Of a stretch of 64,000 nt of DNA, positions 40,790 to 52,522 are shown in pieces. Each line of letters starts with the position of its first letter. Positions within the stretch are counted from its first letter, which is position 1. Under the pieces are notes generated by a model. It saw only the letters and a program-made list of their open reading frames with translations, made no database searches and had not been told where the DNA came from. Source of the DNA: Argyresthia goedartella (Eukaryota > Arthropoda > Insecta > Lepidoptera > Argyresthiidae). The position numbers and the translations under genes were made by a program. The DNA is taken from assembly GCA_949825045.1 (NCBI GenBank), contig OX463816.1:18983243-19047242 (forward strand), given 5' to 3'.

Positions 40790-42190
40790 CCAAGCAGTGA
40801 TGCCTCAAGAACGGGCTGTCCGTTCTCTCACTCAACACCCTCAGGATGCTTTTGGAGCTGCCACGAGTCCTGCGCATCAAAGATGCCACACGACTGCGCT
40901 TAATGGCAGCGAAGCAACCCTGGCCTCGGCAAACATGCCAGACGCACTGCAGAATCACGGCAGCCCCAACAAAATCCTAAAGACATTGTTGTATTGTACT
41001 CGGAGGGCGCTGAGGGCCCGCTGTGTATAACTAATCCATAAGCCACAGGTGTACAGGGATTGGCAAAATGCCTTAAAGAGGGTAATCTTTACCTCCCTTG
41101 TACACTGGGCAAATCTACGGGATAGCATATTACTGCGGACCGCCAGCGCCCTCCTTTCCCTGTCAATGTCTGTATCATCCTGCAGACGCTCGTTGACCAC
41201 GTGACCCAGGTATTTAAACAGTGAACTACTAAAAAGCGAGCCACACAGTTTAAGTGGTGGCACATCGACAGGAACTTTAGCGTCCGACACGTACACCATT
41301 TACTCGCTCTTCTTTGTGTTGTACCTGAGTCCATGGCCATCTGCGTATGACTCGCACACTGCCAACATTTTTCTCGTGGCACTGATCGAGGGGCTCAGCA
41401 GCACCATATCGCCAGCGTAACTTATATTGTTGATAATTTTCCCATCAATCGAACAACCGACGTTGATATTGCTGAGTCCCTCGATCAGGCCATTCACGTA
41501 AAGATTAAAGAACACAGGAGAGCTTAGCCCTCCTTGCCTTACCCCACACTCTAGCCTATACATTTCAGAGTATGAGTCCACCCATTTCACTGTATTCTTT
41601 TGATTGCTATACCAATACTTTAAGAGTGATGTTAATTGGGAAGGAAAATCTGACTCGTTGCCCAATTTATGCCACAAAATATCATTGCACATGGTATAAA
41701 ATGATTAGATCCAAGAAGCATACAAAAACATTTGTTTTTCTATCAGTGTAGTATTTGACAGTTTGTTTGCGAGACAGAATGGCGCTCTCTGTCGACAAGC
41801 CCGCTCTAAAGCTAAACTGTGCATCATGTAGTGATAGATACTTACACAGACGCCTCTGAAGCAAACTGTCAAGCACCTTGGCGACAGTGGTGGCAAGAGA
41901 AATTTGCCTATAGTTGTTTACATCCGATGTTCGTGTAAGGAACCCTTCGACAAGCCAGTGGTACGGTCCTGTTCTTTCTAGTTCGCCCCAGGGGTTACAG
42001 TCCACGGCATTGCATCTCCTCAATATGAAATAAGCCACTCACCTTGATTGACCCTGGCACGCCTTCAGCCACGCATCAACTTCAGAACACTCCAATATCT
42101 GGGTTTCGGGTCCAAGCTGGCCAGCTATCACACATATGTCACCATAAGGTCTGACACTCCTATTATAGGCACACAGAACACCCAATACAG
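40790..42190 (-). pseudogene. LINE RT fragment
   Basis: Minus strand from 42190: RT-upstream region (YNRSVRPYGDICVIAGQLGP), RT with TSDVNNYRQISLATTVAKVLD (about 41880-41940), GVRQGGLSSPVFFNLYVN (about 41500-41550), then SYAGDMVLL, where the catalytic YADD has become YAGD, and the thumb and C-terminal part to about 40800 (TQRALSALRVQYNN). Frameshifts near 41690 and 41300 and a stop at 42040. It abuts the LTR of the old BEL/Pao element. Confidence 0.8.
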
Positions 42191-42375
42191 TTCAGATTGA
42201 ATGGTTGGAAATTCTTCTTCCGCCGGAACCGAGATACGCATCCGATGTGGGAGCCGGTGTAGGACGCACTGGTTTGAGGTGTCGAGTGTGTCGAGCTACC
42301 CTCAAATTTCTTCACGCACCGGTCCGCCGCAGTTATGTGACTTACCCACATATTAAAGAGTACAATGCCTGAACA
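42191..42375 (-). repeat. Old BEL/Pao 3' LTR (partial or short)
   Basis: On the minus strand, a G-rich polypurine tract (GGCGGGGGGA, 42376-42385) directly precedes TGTTCAGGCATTG at 42375, an LTR-type start. The far end is unclear; LINE sequence begins by about 42190. Confidence 0.55.
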
Positions 42376-42407
42376 TCCCCCCGCCTAACCAAGCCCGCCT
42401 TGGTTAA

Positions 42408-42987
42408 CTAATTCCCTAAAGGTAACCTACACAATTTAGAGATAGGTCTCAACAAAACACCATTTTGGTTTTTGACTCCGGCAACCCGTATGACCCCGTC
42501 TTTGCCCGGTAAGAGCTTAACTAATCGTCCACGTCTCCAGTGGAGAGGTGGTAGATTATCCTCCTTAATTAAAACTAATTCATCTAACTTAGGAGGTTTC
42601 GTATGCGAGGTCCATTTAAAGCGTTGTTGAAGCGTATGGAGATATTCATTTTTCCATCGGTTCAAAAAATGCTGGGACATCTTTTGGATCTGTTGAAACC
42701 GAGACAGACGAGACACACTGACTTCCGCTTAAGGATATTCGGGAAGAGCCAAGAGGGGCTGACCGATCAAAAAATGTCCGGGAGTTAATATTTCTAAGTC
42801 CGCCGGGTCCGTACTGAGAGGACACAACGGTCGCGAGTTCATCACAGCTTCCACCTTCGTGAAAAACGTGGTGAGTTCTTCAAACGTCAGCCGAGCCTCA
42901 CCGAGTACGCGCTTGGCGTGAGTTTTGAGTCTATGTAAGCTCAATAAAGACCCTCCTACGGCATAAGTCACCCGCTCCACCATAATG
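42408..42987 (-). pseudogene. Old BEL/Pao element: integrase end and C-terminal domain
   Basis: Minus strand frames 42729-42987 (integrase core end, [31 protein letters not shown]) and 42408-42716 (DUF5641-type domain, WRRGRLVKLLPGKDGVIRVA), separated by a frameshift. The preceding part of the same integrase lies at 51206-52073; joining the two flanks at 42987/51206 restores the expected family motif. Confidence 0.85.
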
Positions 42988-45828
42988 ACTTCACGCACGA
43001 AACATTTTAAAGTAGGGTTATGGAACGCGGGCTCTTTGGGAACGGGTCATGACGAGCTAATTGTGGCAATAAATGACCTTAAGTTAGACATCCTTGCAAT
43101 AAATGAAACTTGGTTAAGACGGGATGAAATTGATAAGGCCCCTGTTATCCCCGGATACATACTGAAGCATACGCCACGCCCGGATGGCTACCGAACCGGT
43201 TTTGGTGGTGTAGGATTCTATATCAAACGAGGCCTCAGGGTGCGAATATGTTCTCACCCTGTTGTTGACACAGTGGAACAAATGTGGCTTAGTCTAACAA
43301 TTGATGGTAGGAGACTGGTTATTGGCACTGCGTATCGGGCTCAGTGGGTAGACGTCGACGTGTTCTTGGACGCAATAACGGATTCGGTGCTCTCCTTTGC
43401 GCAGTCTGATAATATCATTCTCTTGGGTGACCTAAATATTAACACTTTATCGGTTAACTGTTCCGAAACTGCAAAGTTGAATTCCTTTCTAAACAGTGTC
43501 AGCCTGACTCAAATCGTTGCAGACGCAACACATCATGCTGACGACGATACCGAGACACTTATCGACTTGATATGCACAGATGCTCCCGTGCGCTGTGTAA
43601 CTGTGGACTATCGCCCTGATCTGGGTAGACATGCTCTGGTTGCGGCAGAATTTAGCTTTAGAAAAATTAAGCAGCCTCCTACCTATACAATTTACAGACC
43701 TTTAAAGGATATCCTGCCCGAGCTTTTTCAAAAAGATCTGAATTCGATTAATTGGAACCACATTAAATCACTTAATGACATAAATGAAATGCTTTTGGAT
43801 TTTAACGATATTATAACGCAATTGTTTGAGTTACATGCCCCTGAAAAGAAGTTACTTATTAAACAGTACAGCTATCCATGGATTACTGACAACGTTAAAT
43901 TTATGATGCATCTTAGAGATCAGGCTCACGATAAATATCGTAAAAGTAAAAATGAAGAACATAAAAGTACTTATAAAGAACTAAAATCTCTGGTAAATAT
44001 ATCTTTGTATAACGAAAAGCGAGCCTACTTTGAATCCAAAATTAACCACACAGCAAACCCTAAAACTCTATGGAAGAATCTGAAAAAAACGGTACTCCGT
44101 AGCCATAATGATCCCGACCTTCCATCCCATTTCAATGATCCCAATGCTATCAACCAACACTTTCTTAACGTACCTGGGGAAATGGAGGTCAGTATCTCAT
44201 ACTTGACGTACTATGAGTTCAATAGATATGGCAACTCTACTTTTCATCTCGAACCAATTAGTCAGACTAAACTTTGGGGGATCATCAAGGGGCTTACGTC
44301 TAACGCGAAAGGGGCAGACAAAATTACCTTAAGTATGATTCTTTTAACACTTCCCAATACCCTGGACATAATAACATTCATGATTAATTATTCCATTCAA
44401 TCATCAACTTTTCCCGATCTATGGAAGGCTGCGATAGTCCGGCCTATACCTAAAAAAGCAAACCCTGCAGACGTTAATGAACTGCGGCCAATAAGTCTAC
44501 TTTGTTGCCTCTCTAAATTACTAGAAAAGGCTGTATCAGTGCAACTTACTCGATATCTGGAAATTAACAGAATCCTCCCTTGTTTGCAATCTGGATTCCG
44601 AAAATCCCGGAGCACTGCCACGACCCTACTTGACGTAGTAGATAATATTATAGCCTCCCAAGATATAGGTAAGGGTACAGTGCTGACTTTACTTGATTTT
44701 TCCCGGGCGTTCGATGCTATTAATGTTGCGCTGCTATTGTCAAAATTATCCTTTTATGGTTTCGAATCAAGCACTGTTGCCTGGTTTCATAGCTACCTAG
44801 AAAACCGGACCCAGCGTGTGGAAGTTCGCAGAGGAGACGGCTCCGTCTTGTCCTCAGCTGATTCTCCGATTACGAGAGGCGTTCCACAAGGATCAATACT
44901 TGGCCCCATACTATTTATATTATATAGCGCTGACATTACTCGTTGTTTAGAGAACTGTTCCTATCATTTGTACGCAGACGACTTACAAGTATACTTATCC
45001 TTTAAACCAGACGAAACCTCTGCTGCTACTGAAAAGATCAATCAAGATCTCCATCGTATTGTCGCGTGGTCCACTCAAAATAGTCTAATGCTTAACCCCA
45101 ATAAATCAAAATTTATGGTCATTGGAAGTAAAAAACAAATAAATAATATAATTTCTCACAAGCCTGAAATCAAAATCATGGAAAAGAGCATCGAAAGGGT
45201 TGACGAAATTCGTAACTTGGGGTTGCTGATGGACAGTACCCTCAGATTTGAGAAACATGTCGCAAATACAGTGCGTAACTGCTTCTATCGATTGAAAATA
45301 CTGTACAAAATTAGGCCTTTCCTCAGCATAGATCTTCGTGTGCAGCTGTGTGAATCCCTTGTGCTTTCGAAACTAAATTATATGGACACGGTATATGACG
45401 CGCGCCTTCTGAACCGATCTGAACGTCTACTTCAACGTGTTCAGAATGCGTGCGCCAGGTTCTGCTTCAACGTACCCCCCCGCGCTCATGTCACCCCTTA
45501 TATCAATAAGTCCAATCTTCTAAAACTTAGCGCTAGAAGAAATCTTCACTTTGCGACGCTGTTGTTTGGAGTAGTAAGATTTCAGGTTCCGGAATACCTT
45601 TACTCTAAACTTAACTGGTCCCGTAGGAACCCGACTAACTCAAGAGCAGCCACGTCTCTGCTGTCGTGTCCAAGACACAAGACTGCTGCATTCCGTGGTA
45701 GTTTTCGCTATGCTGCAACCAAATGCTGGAATAATATACCACCCCCGTTTCATGATCTGAAATCAATTAGCTCCTTCAGACACAAGCTCAAGGCACATTT
45801 GTTAGCAGCACAAAAAACCATACTATAG
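42985..45828 (+). CDS. LINE ORF2: endonuclease-reverse transcriptase, 947 residues
   Basis: Endonuclease motifs [11 protein letters not shown] (about 8-18), [10 protein letters not shown] (about 40), LLGDLNINT (about 147) and [10 protein letters not shown] (about 213). RT at about 480-780 with [33 protein letters not shown] and catalytic YADD at 663-666. CR1/L2-like by general character. No stop or frameshift. The ATG (42985-42987) appears to belong to the interrupted BEL/Pao integrase and not to the LINE, so the frame starts on borrowed sequence; whether it is translated is unknown. Confidence 0.85.
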   Translation: MTSRTKHFKVGLWNAGSLGTGHDELIVAINDLKLDILAINETWLRRDEIDKAPVIPGYILKHTPRPDGYRTGFGGVGFYIKRGLRVRICSHPVVDTVEQMWLSLTIDGRRLVIGTAYRAQWVDVDVFLDAITDSVLSFAQSDNIILLGDLNINTLSVNCSETAKLNSFLNSVSLTQIVADATHHADDDTETLIDLICTDAPVRCVTVDYRPDLGRHALVAAEFSFRKIKQPPTYTIYRPLKDILPELFQKDLNSINWNHIKSLNDINEMLLDFNDIITQLFELHAPEKKLLIKQYSYPWITDNVKFMMHLRDQAHDKYRKSKNEEHKSTYKELKSLVNISLYNEKRAYFESKINHTANPKTLWKNLKKTVLRSHNDPDLPSHFNDPNAINQHFLNVPGEMEVSISYLTYYEFNRYGNSTFHLEPISQTKLWGIIKGLTSNAKGADKITLSMILLTLPNTLDIITFMINYSIQSSTFPDLWKAAIVRPIPKKANPADVNELRPISLLCCLSKLLEKAVSVQLTRYLEINRILPCLQSGFRKSRSTATTLLDVVDNIIASQDIGKGTVLTLLDFSRAFDAINVALLLSKLSFYGFESSTVAWFHSYLENRTQRVEVRRGDGSVLSSADSPITRGVPQGSILGPILFILYSADITRCLENCSYHLYADDLQVYLSFKPDETSAATEKINQDLHRIVAWSTQNSLMLNPNKSKFMVIGSKKQINNIISHKPEIKIMEKSIERVDEIRNLGLLMDSTLRFEKHVANTVRNCFYRLKILYKIRPFLSIDLRVQLCESLVLSKLNYMDTVYDARLLNRSERLLQRVQNACARFCFNVPPRAHVTPYINKSNLLKLSARRNLHFATLLFGVVRFQVPEYLYSKLNWSRRNPTNSRAATSLLSCPRHKTAAFRGSFRYAATKCWNNIPPPFHDLKSISSFRHKLKAHLLAAQKTIL

Positions 45829-46350
45829 GACAGAGCACAGTTGACTTCACCAAATACCTCTACATAGGTATACATATATACATAATAGGTCTACCCAAAC
45901 TCTCACTCTCTCGCAGTCTCACATATTTCCACTACTTAAGCTACACTACTCACTTACCCCAACAATTAACATATGACTGTATGATTGGATTGTTTGTATG
46001 TCTGTTTTTTAACATATGATTGGCTTTATTTATATTATTTTATTTTAATTTCCGATCGTTTCTTGTTGTTGCATTTTGCCACTGGTGCAAAATTATGCTT
46101 GAGCTCTTTCTGCGTATTTACTTTTACTCAGATTATAAGTTTAGTTTTAAGTTTCTAGTTTTAGGAAATGGTGTGAGCTGAAAACCAGCGTTACGAGCAG
46201 CTCACTGCTACACGTAACACATGCTGAGCTCAAACCATTTTGGCATCTAAAAACCTCAACCCCGAACTGTACTATGGTTTCTTTTTCTTTCTGTATATCC
46301 TTGTGTTTATTTGTCAAATAAATATATTTCTATTTCTATTTCTATTTCTA
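42988..46350 (+). mobile_element. 5'-truncated LINE with intact ORF2
   Basis: Carries an intact endonuclease-RT frame, a roughly 500-bp 3' UTR and a tail of tandem TATTTC units (about 46325-46350) after AATAAATA. The truncation falls just before the endonuclease domain, and ORF1 is absent. It sits head-to-tail before a second LINE. Confidence 0.85.
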
Positions 46351-46715
46351 TTGGCTGATTTGACCGCCGTTTCGAATAGTCCGCCGTGGTTATTAGTGCT
46401 TTAATTCACCGAAAACAAAAATTGGCAGTTATACATCAAATTCAAAAATAGTGGTATTTACCGTATAATTATACCGTTAAACAAAGTTTTGTGAAGTGTA
46501 AAACTATGAAACAAACAATTACTAATGCGGAAGTGAAGTAACTAATATAAAATACATAATTTTATAATTGGGATCACCGATTAATAAGACCAGTAGCTCC
46601 ATCTAGTTTTCCTAAAAATCAAGTTACAGGTGCGCTATTCACCGATAGAGGTCGCTAGACACGCTACTCATCACTAGAGGGCGTTACTAGTTCATAAGAA
46701 AGAAATATCTAAAAA

Positions 46716-47906
46716 TTGGAAATTATGGTACCCAAGAAATTATTACTGACTTGTGCAGGCTGTTTACAAACAATACCTGATAGAACATACCTATGCTGCT
46801 CTATATGCAAGGAGAACTACGATCTGGACTGTGCAAATGTTTCCATACAACGATTTTGCAACACTATGTCTGTTACCAATAAAAATTCGTGGAAATGCCA
46901 GAAATGCTACTGCAATATGCCAAAAAAAGACAACACAAACACCCCTGCCCGAGCACAACAACCTAACCCATCTGAAGAAGGTAAACCCGCGGCAGTAACG
47001 GTTTCAAATATAACCTTAAGGAAAAGAGCTCATAATTTGCAAATATCTACCACCTACTCCGACGACGATGATATAAGCGTCCTTGGGGATACGCAAATCA
47101 ATTCGGCAACAGTTTCCTATCAACAATTCGAAATACTATTAGACAATAAACTGGAAACAATGAAAAGCTCTATATTAACAAACATTAAAAATATAATGAA
47201 AATTGAAATATCCAAGGCAATATCTGATCTCAAAAAAGATATCCAGCCTACAATTACAACCCTGACTGATACCCAAAATAACCATGAACTCCAAATAAAT
47301 TGCTTAAACAATTACATAGATGAATTGCGAAGAAAAACTTCTCAAATACAAACCGAATTAATTGCTCTAACCCAACAAGCTACAAACCGAAAAGCTGATT
47401 ATCAAGTAACTGGGACAAAACTGGACCTCTACAACAACACAAACACACAAAGGAAAATCGTTCTTTATGGCTTACGAAGTGAACCCTGGGAAAATGAGCA
47501 GCGACTCTACGAGAGAATAATATACATATTTCGTGATGTGTTGAACATGGACCTGGAAGGACATGTAGATGATATTAAGAGACTTGGAAAAAAAGGACCT
47601 CTTCTGATAGAATTCTTGAGCAAGAAAACTACTCAAGATATACTAAAAAGTAACTACTTATTTAAGAACACGGGACTAAACATATCCTCCTACATGGATG
47701 AAAACGCTCGGTCAAAAAGAAAAATGCTCATCACTATTCTTATAGAGGCACGAAAAAATGGCCAAAAAGCGAACATCATTGACAACGAACTCTACATAGA
47801 TGGGAAAAAACAAGTATTAGACCAAACGACCACTGCTTCAACTGATCACAAAGAAATGTTCAGTGCTACAGATTACTCGAACAAAACTTGCACCTTTCGT
47901 GAATAA
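46716..47906 (+). CDS. LINE ORF1 with PHD-like finger and coiled coil, 396 residues
   Basis: Residues about 13-68 form a PHD/C4HC3-like finger (CAGCLQTIPDR through WKCQKC). A low-complexity linker and a long coiled coil (about 130-220, Lys/Ile/Leu heptads) follow, then a C-terminal nucleic-acid-binding-type domain starting KIVLYGLRSEPW (about 250). This is the layout of ORF1 in CR1-group LINEs. The stop lies 44 bp inside the ORF2 frame, which is in a different phase. Confidence 0.8.
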   Translation: MEIMVPKKLLLTCAGCLQTIPDRTYLCCSICKENYDLDCANVSIQRFCNTMSVTNKNSWKCQKCYCNMPKKDNTNTPARAQQPNPSEEGKPAAVTVSNITLRKRAHNLQISTTYSDDDDISVLGDTQINSATVSYQQFEILLDNKLETMKSSILTNIKNIMKIEISKAISDLKKDIQPTITTLTDTQNNHELQINCLNNYIDELRRKTSQIQTELIALTQQATNRKADYQVTGTKLDLYNNTNTQRKIVLYGLRSEPWENEQRLYERIIYIFRDVLNMDLEGHVDDIKRLGKKGPLLIEFLSKKTTQDILKSNYLFKNTGLNISSYMDENARSKRKMLITILIEARKNGQKANIIDNELYIDGKKQVLDQTTTASTDHKEMFSATDYSNKTCTFRE

Positions 47907-50880
47907 CCCACCAACACCCCAGCAGAGCCTACGTAATAAAGACTACAAGAAAGACTACAATATACCAGAAAAGGAAATAAAACCCAACTTCAAGAAAATA
48001 TCATATCAAAATAGACCAACTAACTTTAAAATACTATTCCAAAACTTCCAGAGCATAAATAATAAACAACATTTACTAGAGGCCCTCATAGATGAAAACT
48101 CTTCTTACCGAGCTATATGTGTATCAGAGTCATGGCTGACTGAAGCAAAACTGGAGCTTCTCCAGATATCAGGCTACAGGATCGCCTCCCACTTCACCAG
48201 AAAAAATAGAGTCGGCGGTGGCGTGTGCATACTGCTACAGGATGATGTTGAATACGAGGACGTCACATCTATCACCGATACCTCCATCGAATATAATCTT
48301 GAACTGTGTGCTGTAAAACTGACAAGACAAAATGTTCTACTAATATGTGCTTATTGGAATGGAGATGACAGGGACCGATTCAACTCTCAGTTAAACATCT
48401 TGCTCAACTTATTGCAGAAGAAATATCCTAAGACTGATATAGTTATAGGAGGTGATTTTAACATTAACATTCTAGAAATTAATAATAAGCCTAATCGTTT
48501 CATACGAACCATGTCCGAACACAATTTCACTCAATATATAAATTCCCCTACACACTTCACAAAAACAAGTAGCTCCTGCATTGACTTAGTATTCACAAAC
48601 TCTAACAAATACCAAGAGTCATCTGTAAAAAACCTAGGATTTACAAATCATATGGCTATTGAATTAATCCTTAAAATACCCCCACCTCTTTCTCCTCAAA
48701 CTGATTTCTGGCACACACATAAAATAATGTATTCAAAAAGAAACATGGATCTTTTCAAAAATTCACTCATAGATATCGACTGGGAAAAAATCCTGATCAG
48801 AGAGTCAAACGTTAACGATAATTATAATATTTTTCACTCAATCCTAACAGACATATTAAATAAATTCATTCCAATTCAAAAAATAAAACTTCAGTTCAAA
48901 AAGAAAAAACTATGGTTGACCACTGGTATCAAAAAATCCTGCCATAATAAGAGACTCCTAAAGTTTCATGCTCTACAATCTAACAGCGAATTACTATACC
49001 ATCACTATAAAACATACGAAAAAATGCTCAAAAAAACAGTAAATACATCAAAAAAATTACAGTACGTATCACAAATGAAAACATCAAACAATAAAATAAA
49101 AACTATGTGGAAAATAATTAATGAACGTACCAATAAAAACAAATTAAAATTAAAAGAAAACATTAAACTAAATATAAACGCCTTTGAACAATCAGACCCC
49201 AATATTATATCGAAACATTTCAATAACCATTTCGCTTCGATAGGTCAAATTAAACATGCAAACGCCAAGGGACGACCAGTAATACTTCCTACTACAAACA
49301 CAATGTACCTTCACTTCGTTACATATCGTGAGGTATCTAAAATCATAAGAAATCTCAAAAACAAGAAAAGCTGTGGTTTCGATGACTTCCCCCCAATTCT
49401 ATTTAAGCATTGCGCTGACCTACTTACTATACCCCTTTGCCTGTTAATCAACCAATCCTTCGAACAAGGCGTATTCCCATCACTTTTGAAGAAAGCAGTT
49501 ATCACACCAGTTCATAAGAGAAAATCTAAAACCAACACTGACAACTATCGGCCCATTGCAGTTCTTCCTACATCAGCCAAAATATTTGAAAAAGCTATCC
49601 ACGATCGAATCTATTCCTTCTGTGAAAAGTTCAACGTATTTCATCACTCCCAAAATGGTTTTCGGAAAAATCATTCAACTACTCTCGCCGTCTTTAAATT
49701 TACACAGGAAATTCTTAATATACTCAAAAATAAACATTACGCTGTTGGTATACTGATCGACATGACGAAAGCTTATGATAAAGTTCAGTTTAATATACTG
49801 TTGAATAAGTTAAACGGTGTGGGCATTAGAGGCAAAGCACACGACTGGCTTACTTCATATTTACACAATAGAGAACAATACGTCCAAATAGAATATTATA
49901 ATCAGACTACAAGAGAAATCGTATACCATAAATCTGACTGCATAACTACTCATGCCTCAATACCTCAAGGTAGCGTAATCGGATGCCTACTTTTTCTTAT
50001 TTATATCAACGATCTCCCAAAAATTCTAAATGACCCTTGCATCCTATTTGCTGATGACATATCCCTAGTTTCCTCCCACAAAAATAACGATAATATAAAC
50101 GAAAAACTCACAAAATGCCTTGACACCATTACTGACTGGGTGACTGATCACAACCTCGAAATAAATCCCCAGAAAACTAAATTAATAACGTTTTATCCAC
50201 ATCAAAAACCACCCCTCGATATCAACTTTAGCTATAATAATATTCCACTAGAAATAATAAAAGAGGCAAGTTTATTAGGAATTATCATAGACTCTCACTT
50301 AAATTGGAAGTCGCATGTACAGAAACTTAAAGGTTAATCTAAATTCTCATATGCTTTGAGGGAAGTAAAAAAATCAACTAACACCGCCACTGCTCTTTCA
50401 GCATACTACGCACACGCACATTCCTTACTTAATTATGGCATCATACTGTGGGGAAACAGCACCGACGCTCCACAATTATTTAGACTACAGAAAAAGCTGC
50501 TGAGAATTATAGCAAACATAGAACCAACACACACATGTAAACCACATTTCAAAACATATAGCATCCTCACCCTCCCCTCTATTTACTTATTCGAAATAAT
50601 AAAGCTAGTCAGAAAATACCCAGAAACATACAAGACCAGAGACACACTGAATAACTTATACTCCTTCAGACACAAACACAAAATTCTCCTCCCAAAAATT
50701 AATATGTCATTGCAATCCACTAACACATATATTATGTCCATAACCATCTATAACAAACTTCCAGATAGTTACAAAAATATTTCTAACGAAATAGAATTCC
50801 TAAAGAAAGTAAAAAATCATCTCCTCCAAAAAGCGTACTACAGCATTGAAGAATATTTAAATGAAACACACTTTCTATAA
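47863..50880 (+). pseudogene. LINE ORF2 with one premature stop
   Basis: 1006-codon frame. Endonuclease motifs FQNFQSINN, VSESWL, GGGVCILL and IGGDFNIN in the first ~220 residues; RT with NYRPIAVLPTSAKIFEKAI, SIPQGSVIGCLLFLIYIN and FADD at 729-732. A TAA at 50335-50337 (codon 825) interrupts the post-RT region, after which the same frame continues to 50880 with typical LINE C-terminal sequence (LFRLQKKLLRIIANI, YNKLPDSYKN). The RT core is upstream of the stop. Confidence 0.85.
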
Positions 50881-51205
50881 TCACACACAAACACTCACAC
50901 ACATGCACTTACACACCCTCAAACACACTCATAACACACACACAGGTACACATACACAAATGCATGTAAATCTTATAATTATAATACTTTAATGTTACGC
51001 TAATACTGTAGATAATAATAGGTAATGAACTCATTGTTATAAAGTTAACCATTTTATGATATTTTATTATTGTGCAAGTTAGATGTAAGATAATGCAGTG
51101 CCCTCACTGGGTTCATTGTCGGTTCTTCAAATTCTATATATATAAATCACCATATACCACCACAATGTCGCAATAAACGTTTTGAGTTTGAGTTTGAGTT
51201 TGGTT

Positions 51206-52073
51206 TGGACTAGACGGAGCGTTGAAAAGCCATTTAATGTCATTTTTGACCAATTCCCGATCGACTTCCGTTTGATTATCGCGTAAGAAAACATGCGATT
51301 CCTTTAAATATTTATCAGCGCCCATATAGTTAGTACCGCAATCTGACCGAACCAATGAGGGAAGACCTCGCCGTGATATAAACCGGGTAAACGCCGCTAC
51401 AAATGCTTCAACAGTTAGTTGACCGACAATTTCCAAGTGCACACTCTTAGTGCTTAAACAAACAAAAATACATAAATAACATTTCTGAATCCTTGCGTTT
51501 CGAAGAACGCTTGAATTAATGTGAAACGGGCCTGCGAAATCAGTCGCAGTACCGAGAAATGGCCGGGTGCCCCTAACCCGATCCGAGGGTAAGTCCGCCA
51601 TAAAGGGCTGGGCCAGCCGCGGCCGCGCCCGGAAGCACAGTATACATTTGAAGGTGACGTGACGTGTCACCGGCCGAGCTGCAACTATCCAATACGTCCA
51701 CCACAAAATAGACTCTAAAGCGTTAGCGCCGACACGGCAGTGTGCCTTATGATAGTGTGTAACTAACATTTCCGTAAACCGACCCTTGCCTGGTATCAAA
51801 ATTGGGTGTCGCGCGTTGTAAGGTACATCCGACGCACCGATTCGACCGCCGACTGGAAGTAGATGGTTTTTAATATCCATAAACAAAAACCGTCTTAATG
51901 AATTTTTAATTGGTTTTCCATCCCGCACCGCCAATATTTCTTCTTCGTAATGTTCTTTTTGAACAATCCGTATCAAACAATATATCGCACTTCAACGTTC
52001 CGAGACCGAAATTATATTGCCACCGTTTTTACTCGTTGTTTTACAATTCCGAATAAACCGTAATAAATAAGCC
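51206..52073 (-). pseudogene. Old BEL/Pao element: integrase N-terminal part
   Basis: Minus strand. RNase H-integrase connector, the BEL/Pao LPVGGRIGASD and HPILIPGKG motifs, the HHCC zinc region (HYHKAHCRVGANAL, CILCF), and the catalytic core with GTATDFAGPF (about 51540) and VRSDCGTNYMG (about 51340). Cut at 51206 by the LINE pair and at 52073 by the young BEL/Pao element. Confidence 0.88.
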
Positions 52074-52078
52074 GTTAC

Positions 52079-52310
52079 TGTACGGGTTTTAACCGTACGC
52101 TCTTGTTATTGATGATGATTGATAATTGATAAGAGTTTGTAGTGTAAAGGTTTTATATTGATTTAGAACAATTACAGAAATGCTATGATAAATGATAGAC
52201 TGCAGTGAGCCACGCGGAGCTCTTGCTGTCCGAACGTGAACTGATTTGAGTGGAACGACAAGCGGCCGCGCAGGACTGCTGAATAGGGAAAATGTGCGGT
52301 GTCCCGTACA
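52079..52310 (-). repeat. 3' LTR of envelope-bearing BEL/Pao
   Basis: 232 bp, matching 60465-60696 throughout. Contains repeated TTGAT motifs near one end. Target duplication GTTAC at 52074-52078. Confidence 0.93.
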
Positions 52311-52522
52311 TGCTCCCGGGCGGGAGATGAAACGTACTAACACGTTTCATGATGATGATCATAATATTGAAAATTGATACAACACAACAAATTAAGAAAT
52401 GTGTATGATATGATTGATGGATAAGTTAACCTAAATGAACTTTAGATGTAACATTGATATAAATGATTAAGTAATTGAAAATATTTGATAACAAATTATG
52501 AAACTTAAATATTTCACGCATT
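52311..52522 (-). other. 3' untranslated region of envelope-bearing BEL/Pao
   Basis: Between the stop of the polyprotein (52523) and the 3' LTR. No long purine tract; CCGCCCGGGAGCA on the element strand directly precedes the LTR and is the only candidate plus-strand primer site. Confidence 0.5.

Larger units (their letters stand above)
46351..51205 (+). mobile_element. Near-complete CR1-group LINE
   Basis: Runs from a ~365-bp 5' leader through ORF1 and ORF2 to AATAAA (51172-51177) and a tail of TTTGAG units (51181-51205). The only clear lesion is one in-frame stop in ORF2 (50335-50337). It directly follows the tail of the preceding LINE, and its 3' tail abuts the old BEL/Pao integrase. Confidence 0.85.

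Noticed and set aside
42987..51211. GACT as a target-site duplication of the LINE pair
   Set aside because: GACT occurs on both sides, but treating it as a duplication leaves the interrupted BEL/Pao integrase one codon short. A junction at 42987/51206 without a duplication restores the expected motif.
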